Source of the DNA: an uncultured Persicitalea sp. | GTDB lineage: Bacteria; Bacteroidota; Bacteroidia; Cytophagales; Spirosomataceae | Direction: 5' to 3' | DNA length: 7,743 bases | Assembly (NCBI GenBank): GCA_950075905.1 | Contig: CATMVR010000222.1 | Span: forward strand, 1 to 7,743 | Shown: piece by piece, positions 1 to 7,592 of the stretch | How positions within the stretch are numbered: the stretch's first letter is position 1 | Layout: every line of letters begins with the position of its first letter | The notes under the pieces: model-generated | What the model was told of the DNA's origin: nothing | Databases searched by the model: none | Seen by the model: the letters and a program-made list of their open reading frames with translations, nothing else | Made by a program: the position numbers and the translations under genes

Positions 1-520
1 CCAGGTTACGGCTGGTCTGTTCCCGGACATCGAGTAGCTCGGCAATTTCATTGTATTCCAGATCGTGGTAAAATCGCAGTATGAGCGCTTCGTGTTGTCG
101 GGGAGGCAGTTGGGCGAGCCATTCATTGAGGCGCTCGGCTTGAAAGAAATCCTCTTCCTGTTTGGCAAACAGTACTTCTGCCGAAGGGTGAGTGGGGAGT
201 ATTGATTCGGGGAATTCTTCCCAATTGCGGCGGTTTTTCTGGTCGGGGAGCAGGGAGCGGTGAATTTTGCGCCGGAGCGAGATCATCAGGTACAGCTTCA
301 CCGAGCGTGCCTGCCCAAGCGAGCGACGGGTACGCCAAATATCGACGAATAGGTCCTGAATAGCGTCATTGACGGCGTCTTCCTCTTGCAGGTACTGCCT
401 GCCGTAGTAGAACAGATCAGAAAAATAGCATCGGTACAGCTGCTCGAATGCTACCTCGCAGCCCTCTGTCACGGCTTGCCAGAGAGCTTCCTCAGTCCGG
501 TAGATATTCTCTTTATTCAC
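1..520 (-). CDS. ECF-family RNA polymerase sigma-70 factor, 3' end cut by window edge
   Basis: Reading the minus strand from 520 gives an open frame of 173 codons that leaves the window without a stop. It matches the two-domain layout of ECF sigma factors. Region 2 spans about residues 12-90, with the core-binding helix AIQDLFVDIW at 53-62. Region 4 starts at about 127, with LPPRQHEALILRFYHDLEYN at 138-157 followed by EIAELLDV, the helix-turn-helix that reads the -35 element. The frame has no ATG until residue 79, inside region 2. The start is therefore taken as GTG at 520 (VNKENIYRTEE); an in-frame TTG at 529 is the alternative, and a stop lies just upstream of that. Family size is about 180-200 residues, so only the C-terminal tail is missing. 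The gene lies beyond a terminator-like hairpin. In Bacteroidota such sigma genes usually head FecR/SusC/SusD units, so it probably opens the next unit at lower coordinates. Family assignment is firm; its target genes are unknown. Confidence 0.9.
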   Translation of the reverse strand, partial: MNKENIYRTEEALWQAVTEGCEVAFEQLYRCYFSDLFYYGRQYLQEEDAVNDAIQDLFVDIWRTRRSLGQARSVKLYLMISLRRKIHRSLLPDQKNRRNWEEFPESILPTHPSAEVLFAKQEEDFFQAERLNEWLAQLPPRQHEALILRFYHDLEYNEIAELLDVREQTSRNL

Positions 521-555
521 GCCTTGCAAGTACTAATTTTCTCCCTCAAAAGCAA

Positions 556-586
556 CCGCCCGCTGTCAACTACTGACAGCGGGCGG
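556..586 (-). terminator. Terminator-like hairpin between the ARSA-like sulfatase and the sigma factor
   Basis: The arms at 556-568 and 574-586 are perfect 13-base inverted repeats (CCGCCCGCTGTCA and its complement) around a 5-base loop. On the minus strand the stem is followed by TTGCTTTTGAGG, a short and interrupted T-run. It sits 30 bases past the sulfatase stop codon and 35 bases before the sigma-factor start. This fits the end of the sulfatase transcript. The GC-rich stem is strong, but the T-run is weak, so termination may be partial. Confidence 0.75.
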
Positions 587-616
587 CCCTGCACTCGATT
601 AATTCCAACACAAAAA

Positions 617-2059
617 TCACAGCTTTGAAGTAATCCGCTTTTCCAGATGACTCTTGGCCGGTTTGGCATTTTTAAGATGCTCCTGTACCATGGTTTCAAT
701 ATCCCTGATTACTTCCGGGTTTTGGGCGGCAATGTCATACCGCTCCGACGGATCGTGCTCCACATTATATAGTAGAGGCGTAGCCAATTTTTCCAGCTTC
801 TGGGGGTACCCTAGTGGGTTGTTGCTGTAATACACCAGTTTGTAAGCTCCCTTCCGGGCGGCAAACAGGTGCTGATCGTGGTAGTAGAACATCTCGTTAC
901 GGGGGTTTTCATTTTTACCCATCAGGATTCCCGACAGGTCGTAGCCGTCGTATACCCGGTCGGTGGGTACGGCCACCCCGGCCAGCTTGCTGAACGTCGG
1001 AAATAGATCCATGGTGGAGCCCATTTTGGAAATAACCGCCGGCTTAATCCGGCCCGGTCCCCAGAAGATGGCGGGCACGCGCACGCCGCCTTCGTAGCTG
1101 GTACCCTTGGCTCCGTAGAGTAGGCCGGCAGAACCGCCATGCTCATTGAAGATCGCCCAGGGGCCGTTGTCGGAGGTAAAGACCACGTACGTGTTCTTGT
1201 CCAATCCCTGCTGGCGCAGGGTATTCAGGATTTCACCCACGCTCCAGTCAATTTCTTCGATCACGTCGCCGTACAATCCCCGCTCACTTTTACCCAGAAA
1301 GTCTTTGGAAGCAAACAGTGGCACGTGGGGTAGCGAATGCGCCATGTAGATAAAGAAAGGTTGTTTTTTGCTCTCCTTAATAATTTTCTGAGCTTCCTGC
1401 GTATAACGTTTTACAATCGTCGTCTGATCGGCGGGTCGCTCGATCTCCGCAGTGTCGCGCAGGATGGGCACGTTGAAGTACTCGGTTTTTGGGTGAAGAA
1501 AAGCCTCCTTGTGCTCTACCGTATTCACCCGGTCCATGTCGTTGCTGTACGGAATACCGTAGTACGAGTCAAAGCCGTGGCTGGTGGGCAGGTAGGCAGG
1601 CAGGTGGCCCAGGTGCCACTTACCAATGGCGGCGGTCCGGTATCCCTTTTGTTTTAATTGCTTCGCAATGGTAGTTTCTGTCTGGGGTAGGCCACCGTCC
1701 GAATCCGGGAAAAGTACCCGGCGCTTGTCGCTGAACATGCCGCTGCGGATGGGCAGGCGACCCGTCATAAGCGCCGCCCGCGAGGGCGTACACACATTGG
1801 CGGCCACGTAAAAGCTTGTCCACTTTTGTCCTTCGGCGGCCATGCGGTCAAGGTTGGGTGTTTTGATAGTCGGGTGGCCGTAGCAGCCCAGATCGCCATA
1901 ACCCTGGTCGTCGGTGAAGATGATTATGAAATTGGGCTGGCTGGATTTGCTTTGAGCCTGCACCGGATGTAGTGTCGCCGGGAGTATCAGCAGGCCTATG
2001 GCCAGGATAAAGAGCGCTATGGCAGATTGTGAGAAATACGTATTTCGTGAAATTTTCAT
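617..2059 (-). CDS. Secreted arylsulfatase A-like sulfatase
   Basis: A complete 480-residue protein of the alkaline-phosphatase-superfamily Sulfatase family, which hydrolyses sulfate esters. The hydrophobic segment at about 12-27 and the VQA-Q sequence at 33-36 look like a type I signal peptide, so the enzyme should be periplasmic or exported. Catalytic elements are all present: metal-binding Asp50-Asp51 (TDDQG), Cys90 in CTPSR as the residue converted to formylglycine, Lys147 and His149 in GKWHLG, His245 in LPHVP, Asp297-Asn298 in TSDNG, and Lys318. The stretches CTPSRAALMTGRLPIRSGM, GFDSYYGIPYSND and GGSAGLLYGAKGTSYEGG closely follow animal arylsulfatase A, so this is called ARSA-like; the natural substrate cannot be read from sequence. 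The ATG start is directly followed by the signal peptide. The gene lies 42 bases after the preceding sulfatase, probably in the same transcript, and ends before a terminator-like hairpin. A separate formylglycine-generating enzyme or anaerobic maturase, not in this window, is needed for activity. Confidence 0.95.
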   Translation of the reverse strand: MKISRNTYFSQSAIALFILAIGLLILPATLHPVQAQSKSSQPNFIIIFTDDQGYGDLGCYGHPTIKTPNLDRMAAEGQKWTSFYVAANVCTPSRAALMTGRLPIRSGMFSDKRRVLFPDSDGGLPQTETTIAKQLKQKGYRTAAIGKWHLGHLPAYLPTSHGFDSYYGIPYSNDMDRVNTVEHKEAFLHPKTEYFNVPILRDTAEIERPADQTTIVKRYTQEAQKIIKESKKQPFFIYMAHSLPHVPLFASKDFLGKSERGLYGDVIEEIDWSVGEILNTLRQQGLDKNTYVVFTSDNGPWAIFNEHGGSAGLLYGAKGTSYEGGVRVPAIFWGPGRIKPAVISKMGSTMDLFPTFSKLAGVAVPTDRVYDGYDLSGILMGKNENPRNEMFYYHDQHLFAARKGAYKLVYYSNNPLGYPQKLEKLATPLLYNVEHDPSERYDIAAQNPEVIRDIETMVQEHLKNAKPAKSHLEKRITSKL

Positions 2060-2101
2060 AAGAACATGGGTTGGTTAGGAAGAAAAAGAATCTTTGACGG
2101 C

Positions 2102-3481
2102 TTATTTAACGGCCGGTCTCTGCCAGGGTACTTTGCCGGCTTCCTGAATGCGGGCCATCAGGAGGTTGTTCAGTTGCTGGTATACCTTCGGATGATCTTT
2201 GATGACGTTCTGTTTTTCCAAAGGGTCTTCTTTCAGATTGAATAGTTCCATAGGCTGAAACGGCGTGTTTTTGACCAACTTCCAATCGCCCAGCCGCAGC
2301 GCATAACTGCATTGGCCGCCGTATTCGCTACCGCCTTCCCGGCGGGTAAAGTATAGGGGTCGGTTGGGTTCTGATGGCGCGGGTTGCCCCAGCAGCGTCG
2401 GCAGGAAGCTTCGCCCCTCGATAGATTGCACTGCTTGGGCGCCGGCTACTTCCAGCAGAGTGGGAAACAAATCCATGGTCAGATTGACTTGCTCTGATAT
2501 AGTCCCAGGCTTGATTTTTCCGGGCCATACCATGGCGGTGGGTACCCGCAGTCCGCCCTCATACATGCTTTGCTTGCCATCGCGGGCCGGACCGTTGTTG
2601 GCCAGGCTGGGTAGGTGTCCACCGTTGTCGCTGCTGAATACGATCAGGGTGTTGTCGTACTGCCCGCTGGCTTTCAGCGCCGCGATCACTTTACCAATAC
2701 CATCGTCCAGATGCTCGATAAAGGCTACCAGCTCGGCCCGTTTCTGCGGTATTCCCGGTTCCCGTTGCTGTACCCGTTTGAGCCAGTCGGCCGGAGGCTG
2801 CACCGGAAAGTGTGGGGCATTGTAGGCCAGGTAGAGGAAGAAGGGTTTGCCGGTTTTTGCCCGCTGTTGGATGTACTCCACCGACCATTGCGTAAACAAA
2901 TCGGTAGCGTGGCCTTCGGGGTCGATGGTTTTGGCATTGTCGCGCATGTAGTTGACCTCGTGGCGGCGTTTCTGCCAGTAGTCGTCCATCATGTCGCCCA
3001 GCCAGCCTTTGAAGGTATCAAAGCCCCGCTCGGTAGGCGTATTGGGAGATTCCAGCCCCAGGTGCCATTTGCCGATGAGGGCCGTATGGTAGCCCGCTTT
3101 TTTGAGCTCCGTGGGAAGCATCCGCGCGCGGGTATCCAGGTAGCCCCAGCTGTTGCTGGCATGGGTACGAATCACGCCCGGTACCCCTACGTGATCCTGG
3201 TAGCGGCCCGTGAGCAGTGCTGCCCGGGTGGGCGAGCATACCGGACAGTTGGCATAAAAGTTATCAAAGCGCATGCCCTCTTTGGCCAACTGATCCATGT
3301 AGGGAGTACGGATGTCTTTGGTACCGTAGTACGACACATCATGGTAGCCCTGATCGTCGGTCAGTATTACCAGAATGTTGGGCTTTGGCGGGGCTTTTTG
3401 GGGCTGTGGCAGGAGGGTCATGCTACTTACAACCGCTGCTCCCAAGGCAAGGCAAAGTGCTTTTAGAAAAATATTTTTCAT
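2102..3481 (-). CDS. Secreted Cys-type sulfatase
   Basis: A complete 459-residue sulfatase (alkaline-phosphatase superfamily) that removes sulfate esters. Residues 4-19 form a hydrophobic export signal with no clear lipobox; the mature domain begins near PNILVILTDDQG (34-45). Visible active-site residues are Asp42-Asp43, Cys82 in CSPTR (formylglycine precursor), Lys138 and His140 in GKWHLG, His224 in NAPHFP, Asp285-Asn286 in SSDNG, and Lys303. The C-terminal part has the usual sulfatase subdomain ending (ALRLGDWKLVKNTPFQPMEL, 394-413, then FNLKEDP). It is clearly different from the ARSA-like neighbour: the substrate-facing loops between the shared motifs (for example 100-130 and 158-190) do not correspond, so a different sulfated position or sugar is likely (inference). 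It resembles enzymes often labelled N-acetylgalactosamine-6-sulfatase-like, but that label is not evidence of substrate. The gene follows the terminator behind susD, so its expression depends on read-through or on its own promoter in the roughly 100-base gap. Confidence 0.95.
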   Translation of the reverse strand: MKNIFLKALCLALGAAVVSSMTLLPQPQKAPPKPNILVILTDDQGYHDVSYYGTKDIRTPYMDQLAKEGMRFDNFYANCPVCSPTRAALLTGRYQDHVGVPGVIRTHASNSWGYLDTRARMLPTELKKAGYHTALIGKWHLGLESPNTPTERGFDTFKGWLGDMMDDYWQKRRHEVNYMRDNAKTIDPEGHATDLFTQWSVEYIQQRAKTGKPFFLYLAYNAPHFPVQPPADWLKRVQQREPGIPQKRAELVAFIEHLDDGIGKVIAALKASGQYDNTLIVFSSDNGGHLPSLANNGPARDGKQSMYEGGLRVPTAMVWPGKIKPGTISEQVNLTMDLFPTLLEVAGAQAVQSIEGRSFLPTLLGQPAPSEPNRPLYFTRREGGSEYGGQCSYALRLGDWKLVKNTPFQPMELFNLKEDPLEKQNVIKDHPKVYQQLNNLLMARIQEAGKVPWQRPAVK

Positions 3482-3531
3482 GGATTTGAGTAAAACCTAA
3501 AATAACCGAAGGAAGTCTGACGGAAAAAATA

Positions 3532-3575
3532 CTGCAAAGAGAGCAGGTGAATACATCTCACCGCTCTCTTTGCAG
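3532..3575 (-). terminator. Rho-independent terminator directly behind susD
   Basis: A long hairpin: 13 base pairs between 3532-3544 and 3563-3575, one bulged A at 3545, then 5 more pairs (3546-3550 with 3558-3562) around a 7-base loop. On the minus strand the stem is followed at once by TATTTTTTCC, a good U-tract. It begins 6 bases after the susD stop codon and ends 50 bases before the next sulfatase start. This is the textbook form of an intrinsic terminator and the best one in the window. It separates the transport pair from the sulfatases within what otherwise looks like one operon. Confidence 0.88.
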
Positions 3576-3580
3576 GTACC

Positions 3581-4990
3581 TCAGTATCCTGGATTTTGCA
3601 CCAGATTGGCGTTGGCGTTCAGCTCAGTGATGGGTAGCGGAAACAGTACGTGGAAAGGCTTAGCGTTTCTACCTCTGGCTTTGGCATTGGATATCAGCTT
3701 TCCGTGCCGGATCAGGTCTTCCCGGCGTTTCATCTCGGTAAAAAACTCCCATTCTCTTTCCTGCAAAATGTAGTCGCGTAAGCTGTCTTTAATAAAGCTA
3801 CCCAGCTGAGCAGGGGTAGCACCCGCCCGGGTACGCACCTGATTGATCAGGTCGATGGCCTCCTGGGTAGGTCCGTTCAACTCGTTCAGGGCCTCCGCTC
3901 TGGACAGTAGAATATCGGCGTAGCGCACCACCGGAATATCGTTGCCTTGCGTGGCCCCGGCGGCATTGGGGTCAAACTCGTACTTCCCTGATAAAGACTG
4001 GTTGATTCCCAGGAGCTTGTTGAATTTGCCCGATGTAGTGGTATACTCCGTTACGATCAGGTTTCGGCGGGTATCACCGGGTTCGAAAGAATTGACAAAA
4101 CTATCAAAGAAGTACGAACGTGCGGCAAATACCTGGTTGTTGGGCTGGGGCAGTGGGTAGTCGGTAGGAAAAGTGAGCGCCACCAGATTGTGACCTGCCT
4201 GTGGAGACGCCGGAATCACCCATAGCATCTCGGCGTTGCCTTCGTTGGTCAGGGCAAATACGTTCTTGTAGCTGGGCACCAGGGTGTACCTTTTCAAGTC
4301 CATGATTTGTTTGGTGGTCTCCACGGTTTTTTGCCATTGCTTCGTATTCAGATAAAACTTAGCCAATATTCCCAAAGCGGCGCCCTTGGTAGCCCGGCCA
4401 AATTGCGCCTGATTGAGGGGTAAAATTGCCGCGGCTTCGACAAGCTCCTTTTCGATGAAGGTTTTCATCTCCTGGTCGTTAGCGCGGGCCAGTTTGAAAT
4501 CTTCCGGAGTAGAGGTCAGGTACAGCGGAACCGGCCCGAACCAATCATACAGGTGGGTGTAGGCCAGGGCGCGGACAAAACGGGCTTCCGCGTTCAGTTG
4601 CTTGTCCGAAGCCGTGGCATCGGCCGCACTGCTGTTGTCAATGACGATATTGGCATCCCGAATGGCGGCATACAGCCCCCGCCAGCTATCGCCAAAATAC
4701 TGGTGGTTGCTGTCCCAGGTATAATTGGTGAGTGGTGTAAGAAGGGCTTCGATGCTTCCCCCCCGATTCCATACTTCCTGGGAGGTATGGGCTGAAAGAA
4801 ATAGGTAAAAATGGTTGCGCATCTGTATGCTGCCATAGGCCGAGGTGAGTACCGCCTGTTTACCAGCGGTGGTATTCAGGAAGTTGCCCGGGGTTAGCTC
4901 GGAATATACTGTTTCCTCCAGCAGATTTTCGCATGCCGAGCCTTGCAACAGCAAGACCAGCAAAAGAGCTTTTATAGTATTCGATTTCAT
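3581..4990 (-). CDS. susD: SusD/RagB-family glycan-binding outer-membrane lipoprotein
   Basis: A complete 469-residue SusD-family protein: the surface lipoprotein that binds glycan and forms the lid of a SusC transporter. Residues 1-19 are a lipoprotein signal with Cys20 as the lipidation site (GSAC-ENLLEE). Gly at -3 is unusual, as most lipoboxes have Leu or another aliphatic residue there. The N-terminal SusD-like part includes the helical-repeat element EARFVRALAYTHLYDWFGPV (135-154). A second helical element follows at about 199-224. The C-terminal RagB/SusD region starts near DIPVVRYADILLSRAEALNE (351-370) and closes with LRDYILQEREWEFFTEMKRR (404-423) and HVLFPLPITEL, all standard for the family. 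At 469 residues it is toward the short end of the usual range. It starts 30 bases after the susC stop, so the two are surely co-transcribed, and a strong terminator follows its stop. Which glycan it binds cannot be told. Confidence 0.95.
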   Translation of the reverse strand: MKSNTIKALLLVLLLQGSACENLLEETVYSELTPGNFLNTTAGKQAVLTSAYGSIQMRNHFYLFLSAHTSQEVWNRGGSIEALLTPLTNYTWDSNHQYFGDSWRGLYAAIRDANIVIDNSSAADATASDKQLNAEARFVRALAYTHLYDWFGPVPLYLTSTPEDFKLARANDQEMKTFIEKELVEAAAILPLNQAQFGRATKGAALGILAKFYLNTKQWQKTVETTKQIMDLKRYTLVPSYKNVFALTNEGNAEMLWVIPASPQAGHNLVALTFPTDYPLPQPNNQVFAARSYFFDSFVNSFEPGDTRRNLIVTEYTTTSGKFNKLLGINQSLSGKYEFDPNAAGATQGNDIPVVRYADILLSRAEALNELNGPTQEAIDLINQVRTRAGATPAQLGSFIKDSLRDYILQEREWEFFTEMKRREDLIRHGKLISNAKARGRNAKPFHVLFPLPITELNANANLVQNPGY

Positions 4991-5012
4991 AGTAATTTCT
5001 GATTTTTGACGG

Positions 5013-5024
5013 TTAATCGATTAA
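5013..5024. repeat. 12-bp perfect palindrome over the susC stop codon
   Basis: TTAATCGATTAA is self-complementary over 12 bases and includes the susC TAA stop on the minus strand. It is AT-rich with no loop, so as RNA it would be a poor hairpin. It could be a protein-binding site or simple chance in an AT-rich junction; nothing else supports a function. Confidence 0.3.
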
Positions 5025-7580
5025 AAACCTACATTGACGCCCAGCATCCAGGTGCGGGCCAGGGGGTAGCCGTTGTAGTCTACCCGCACATTGCTCCGGC
5101 CAAAGGCATTGGCCTCGGGGTCGAAACCTATGTAGTTGGTAAAGGTGGCCAGGTTTTGTCCTACCACGTAAATACGGGCCGTCTGGATGAATTTAACCTT
5201 TTCGACCGGCAGGTTGTACCCCACCGACAGATTGCGGAGGCGCACGTACGAAGCATCCTGCAAGGCCATGGTATTAACTTTTCCACCCCCATAAGCATGG
5301 GGCTGCACACCCGATGGCCACTTAGCCGTAGGGTTTTGGGGAGTCCAGCGGTCGAGTGCCTGCTCCGTAATCCGGTTCCGGCGGGCGTTGTTGGGATACA
5401 TGCTTTCTATCATATTGATATTCAGCATGTCGGCGCCCTGCTGGCCTTGAAAGAAGAAGTCCAGCTGAAATCTTTTGTAGGTAAGGTTATTGCTGATACC
5501 GAACGTAAAGTCCGGGAAAGGGCTACCAATAATCTGCTGATCCAAAGGGGTAATACGGTTGTCGCCGTTCACATCCCGGAAGATGGGGTAGCCGGGTTTG
5601 GAGTTAGGCTGGGCCGAACCGGCGATGTTGTCGCCCTGCTGGAAAATCCCCGTCACTTCGTAGCCATAGTACGAGAAGGCCGGGTGCCCTACCGTCACGA
5701 TGGTGGTGGGGCCAATGGCTTCGATGGAGCCGGTGATAATGTTTGTAATTTCACCAAGATCGGTAATCTTGTTTTTAATCGCGGCAAAGTTCAGCGTGGT
5801 ACCCCAGGTAAAACGGGCCTTGTTGATATTGGTGGAGGTAAGCATGACCTCCAACCCTTTGTTCTGCATTTTACCGACATTAGACAGGATCGAGTTAAAG
5901 CCCGTGGCCTGCGGCAGGGGCAGGTCAATCAGCATGTCGCGCGTGTTCTTGATAAAGTAGTCGATGGTGGCGCTGATGCGACCCTGAAGAATACTGGCGT
6001 CCAGACCAATGTTGGCCTGCTCGGTAGTCTCCCACCTCAGGTCAGGATTGGCGATGCGCGAAGGGCGGGTGCCCACTACCACGGCATTGTTAAAAACGGC
6101 ACTGGCACCGGTGGTGTAAGTGGTCAGCGAAGCGTAGTTGTTGATTTCCTGGTTACCGGTCAGTCCCCAGCTGGCCCGAAGCTTCATGTCGTAGAAGAAC
6201 TTTGGTATAAAGTTTTCCTCGCTCAAACGCCAGCCCAAAGCTACCGAGGGGAAATAGCCGAACTTGTTGTTAGCCCCGAAGCGGGAGGATCCATCGGCCC
6301 GCAGCGAGGCCGTGAACAGGTACTTATCGTTCAGGGTATAGTTGATCCGGCTCAGGTACGATAGAATACTGTTGTCCTCCTGGTCGCTGTTCAGGTTGTC
6401 GAGGTTGGTGTCGCCCAGCCCCAGGTTGTTAGTGCCGAGTGCATCAGAAGGAAAACCACGAATAATGCCCGAAAACGTCTTATTGTTGAAGTACTGGTAG
6501 GTAACACCACCTAACAGGTTGAAGGTACTTTTCTCCGTTAGCTGCTTGCTGTAATTCATGGTGTATTCCAGTAGCGCGTTGGATCGGTCAATTGTGGCGA
6601 TGTTGGCAATGCCCCCGGCCGAAAGTCCGTTGAGAGTTTTGGTGGAATTGAACAGGTCCCGACGGGAAGACTGACGATCCGAGCCAAAATTGAGCTTGGC
6701 ATCCAGTCCGGGCAGAATGGTATACTTTACGAAAATATTACCCATTGTCCGGTTGGTGACGTTACTACTCGTCAAACCCTCTACCAGGCTCATGGGGTTA
6801 TTGATGGTCAGGTTCTTGGACTGCGAAAACCGGCCGTCTTCGGCGTATACCGGTTCGGTAGGATCATACAGCAGGGCGGAGTTGATGGGTCCGGCGTTTT
6901 CGTTGTTGTTTACTCCGTCAATACTGTTTGCGTCATTTACGAGACTGGTGTTAAGATTGATACCTATCACTACCTTGTCGCCGATTTTTCGTTCCAGATT
7001 TACGCGGGCTATGTACTTCTTGATGCCCGATCTTTTGACAACGCCCTCCTGGTTGAAGTAATTGAGGGAAGAGAAAAAGGTGGTTTTGTCATCTCCGCCA
7101 GATAGTGAGATATTGTGGCTATTCAGCGGGGCTTTCTGGTAAATCTGATCCTGCCAGTCTGTACCGGTCCCGATCCTGGTTATATCGGCTGCGGAGAAGT
7201 CAGGATTGCGACCTTCGTCTTTGGCCAGGTCGTTCATAAACTGGATATACTGGCTGGTATTGAGTACATCCAGCTTGTTGGGTACGGCCTGAATGCCGGA
7301 ATTGAAATCGTAATTAACCCCAATCTTGCCCTTGTTCCCTTTTTTGGTCGTAATTAAAATTACCCCGTTGGCACCCCGGGAACCATAAATGGCCGTAGCG
7401 GAGGCATCTTTCAGAATCTCGATCGAGGCAATGTCGTTAGGGTTGATAGAGTTCAGTGGGTTGCGCGGATTTCGGTTGGTACCGGTTCCGGCGCCGCCGC
7501 TGGAAGCCGAAAGCAGCGAGCCGCCGGAAAGCACAGTGTCGGTATCTGCCGATGAAGCGAACATGTCGTTTGGAATGCCC
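5021..7580 (-). CDS. susC: SusC/RagA-family TonB-linked outer-membrane transporter, 5' truncated
   Basis: About 852 residues of a SusC-type transporter, which imports oligosaccharides through a large beta-barrel using TonB energy. The recognisable part begins at GIPNDMFASSADTDTV (codon at 7577-7579), in the middle of the plug domain. The plug ends with the family signature SIEILKDASATAIYGSRGAN and GVILITTKKG (7425-7336). The barrel then follows, with typical family segments: NISLSGGDDKTTFFSSLNYF, FGYFPSVALGWRLSEENF, DVNGDNRITPLDQQIIGSPF, ASYVRLRNLSVGYNLP and a terminal Phe (GVNVGF). Family members are usually about 1000 residues. The signal peptide, the carboxypeptidase-regulatory-like domain and the first part of the plug are missing. 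An ATG further up the frame at 7681 adds 34 codons unrelated to SusC, antisense to a kinase-like sequence, and is not the real start. The stop is 30 bases before susD. The family call is very secure; the truncation looks like a junction artefact rather than a mutation. Confidence 0.93.
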
Positions 7581-7592
7581 GATTTTGGAAAG
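7570..7592. other. Probable chimeric junction between SusC and kinase sequence
   Basis: Left of this point the minus strand is continuous SusC plug sequence; right of it the plus strand is kinase-like. SusC proteins normally carry a V-V-D-G type motif just before the GIPND-like segment. Here the residue before the Gly is Ser (codon TCG, 7580-7582), so SusC similarity ends at about 7579. The kinase-like frame can be followed back to about 7578. Both genes are interrupted internally and there are no terminal inverted repeats, target duplication or transposase. The exact base cannot be fixed by eye. Confidence 0.65.

Noticed and set aside
123..338. 71-codon ATG frame on the minus strand within the sigma-factor region
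   Set aside because: It is out of frame with the sigma reading, which has clear region 2 and region 4 motifs. The product is low-complexity and Pro-rich, as expected of a shadow.
521..555. Possible promoter for the sigma factor between the hairpin and GTG 520
   Set aside because: A TTTTG and a TA-rich stretch are present, but spacing and sequence do not match the Bacteroidota consensus well enough to call.
2056..2067. Three-codon upstream frame (ATG TTC TTA TGA) overlapping the ARSA-like sulfatase start by ATGA
   Set aside because: It could in theory couple translation, but an ATG a few bases upstream is common by chance and there is no ribosome-binding site or conservation to support it.
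2615..3466. 283-codon open frame on the plus strand opposite the first sulfatase
   Set aside because: It is a shadow of the sulfatase coding strand. The catalytic motifs of the sulfatase lie in the minus-strand frame, and the plus-strand product shows no domain.
3482..3520. Bacteroidota-type -7 element (TAGGTTTT) before the first sulfatase
   Set aside because: It resembles TAnnTTTG, but no acceptable -33 TTTG lies at the right distance and the resulting leader would be only a few bases, so a promoter cannot be supported.
5006..6364. Long open frame (452 codons) on the plus strand opposite susC
   Set aside because: It is antisense to well-conserved SusC barrel sequence, its translation has no recognisable family features, and such long shadow frames arise from codon bias. 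The SusC reading explains the conservation fully.
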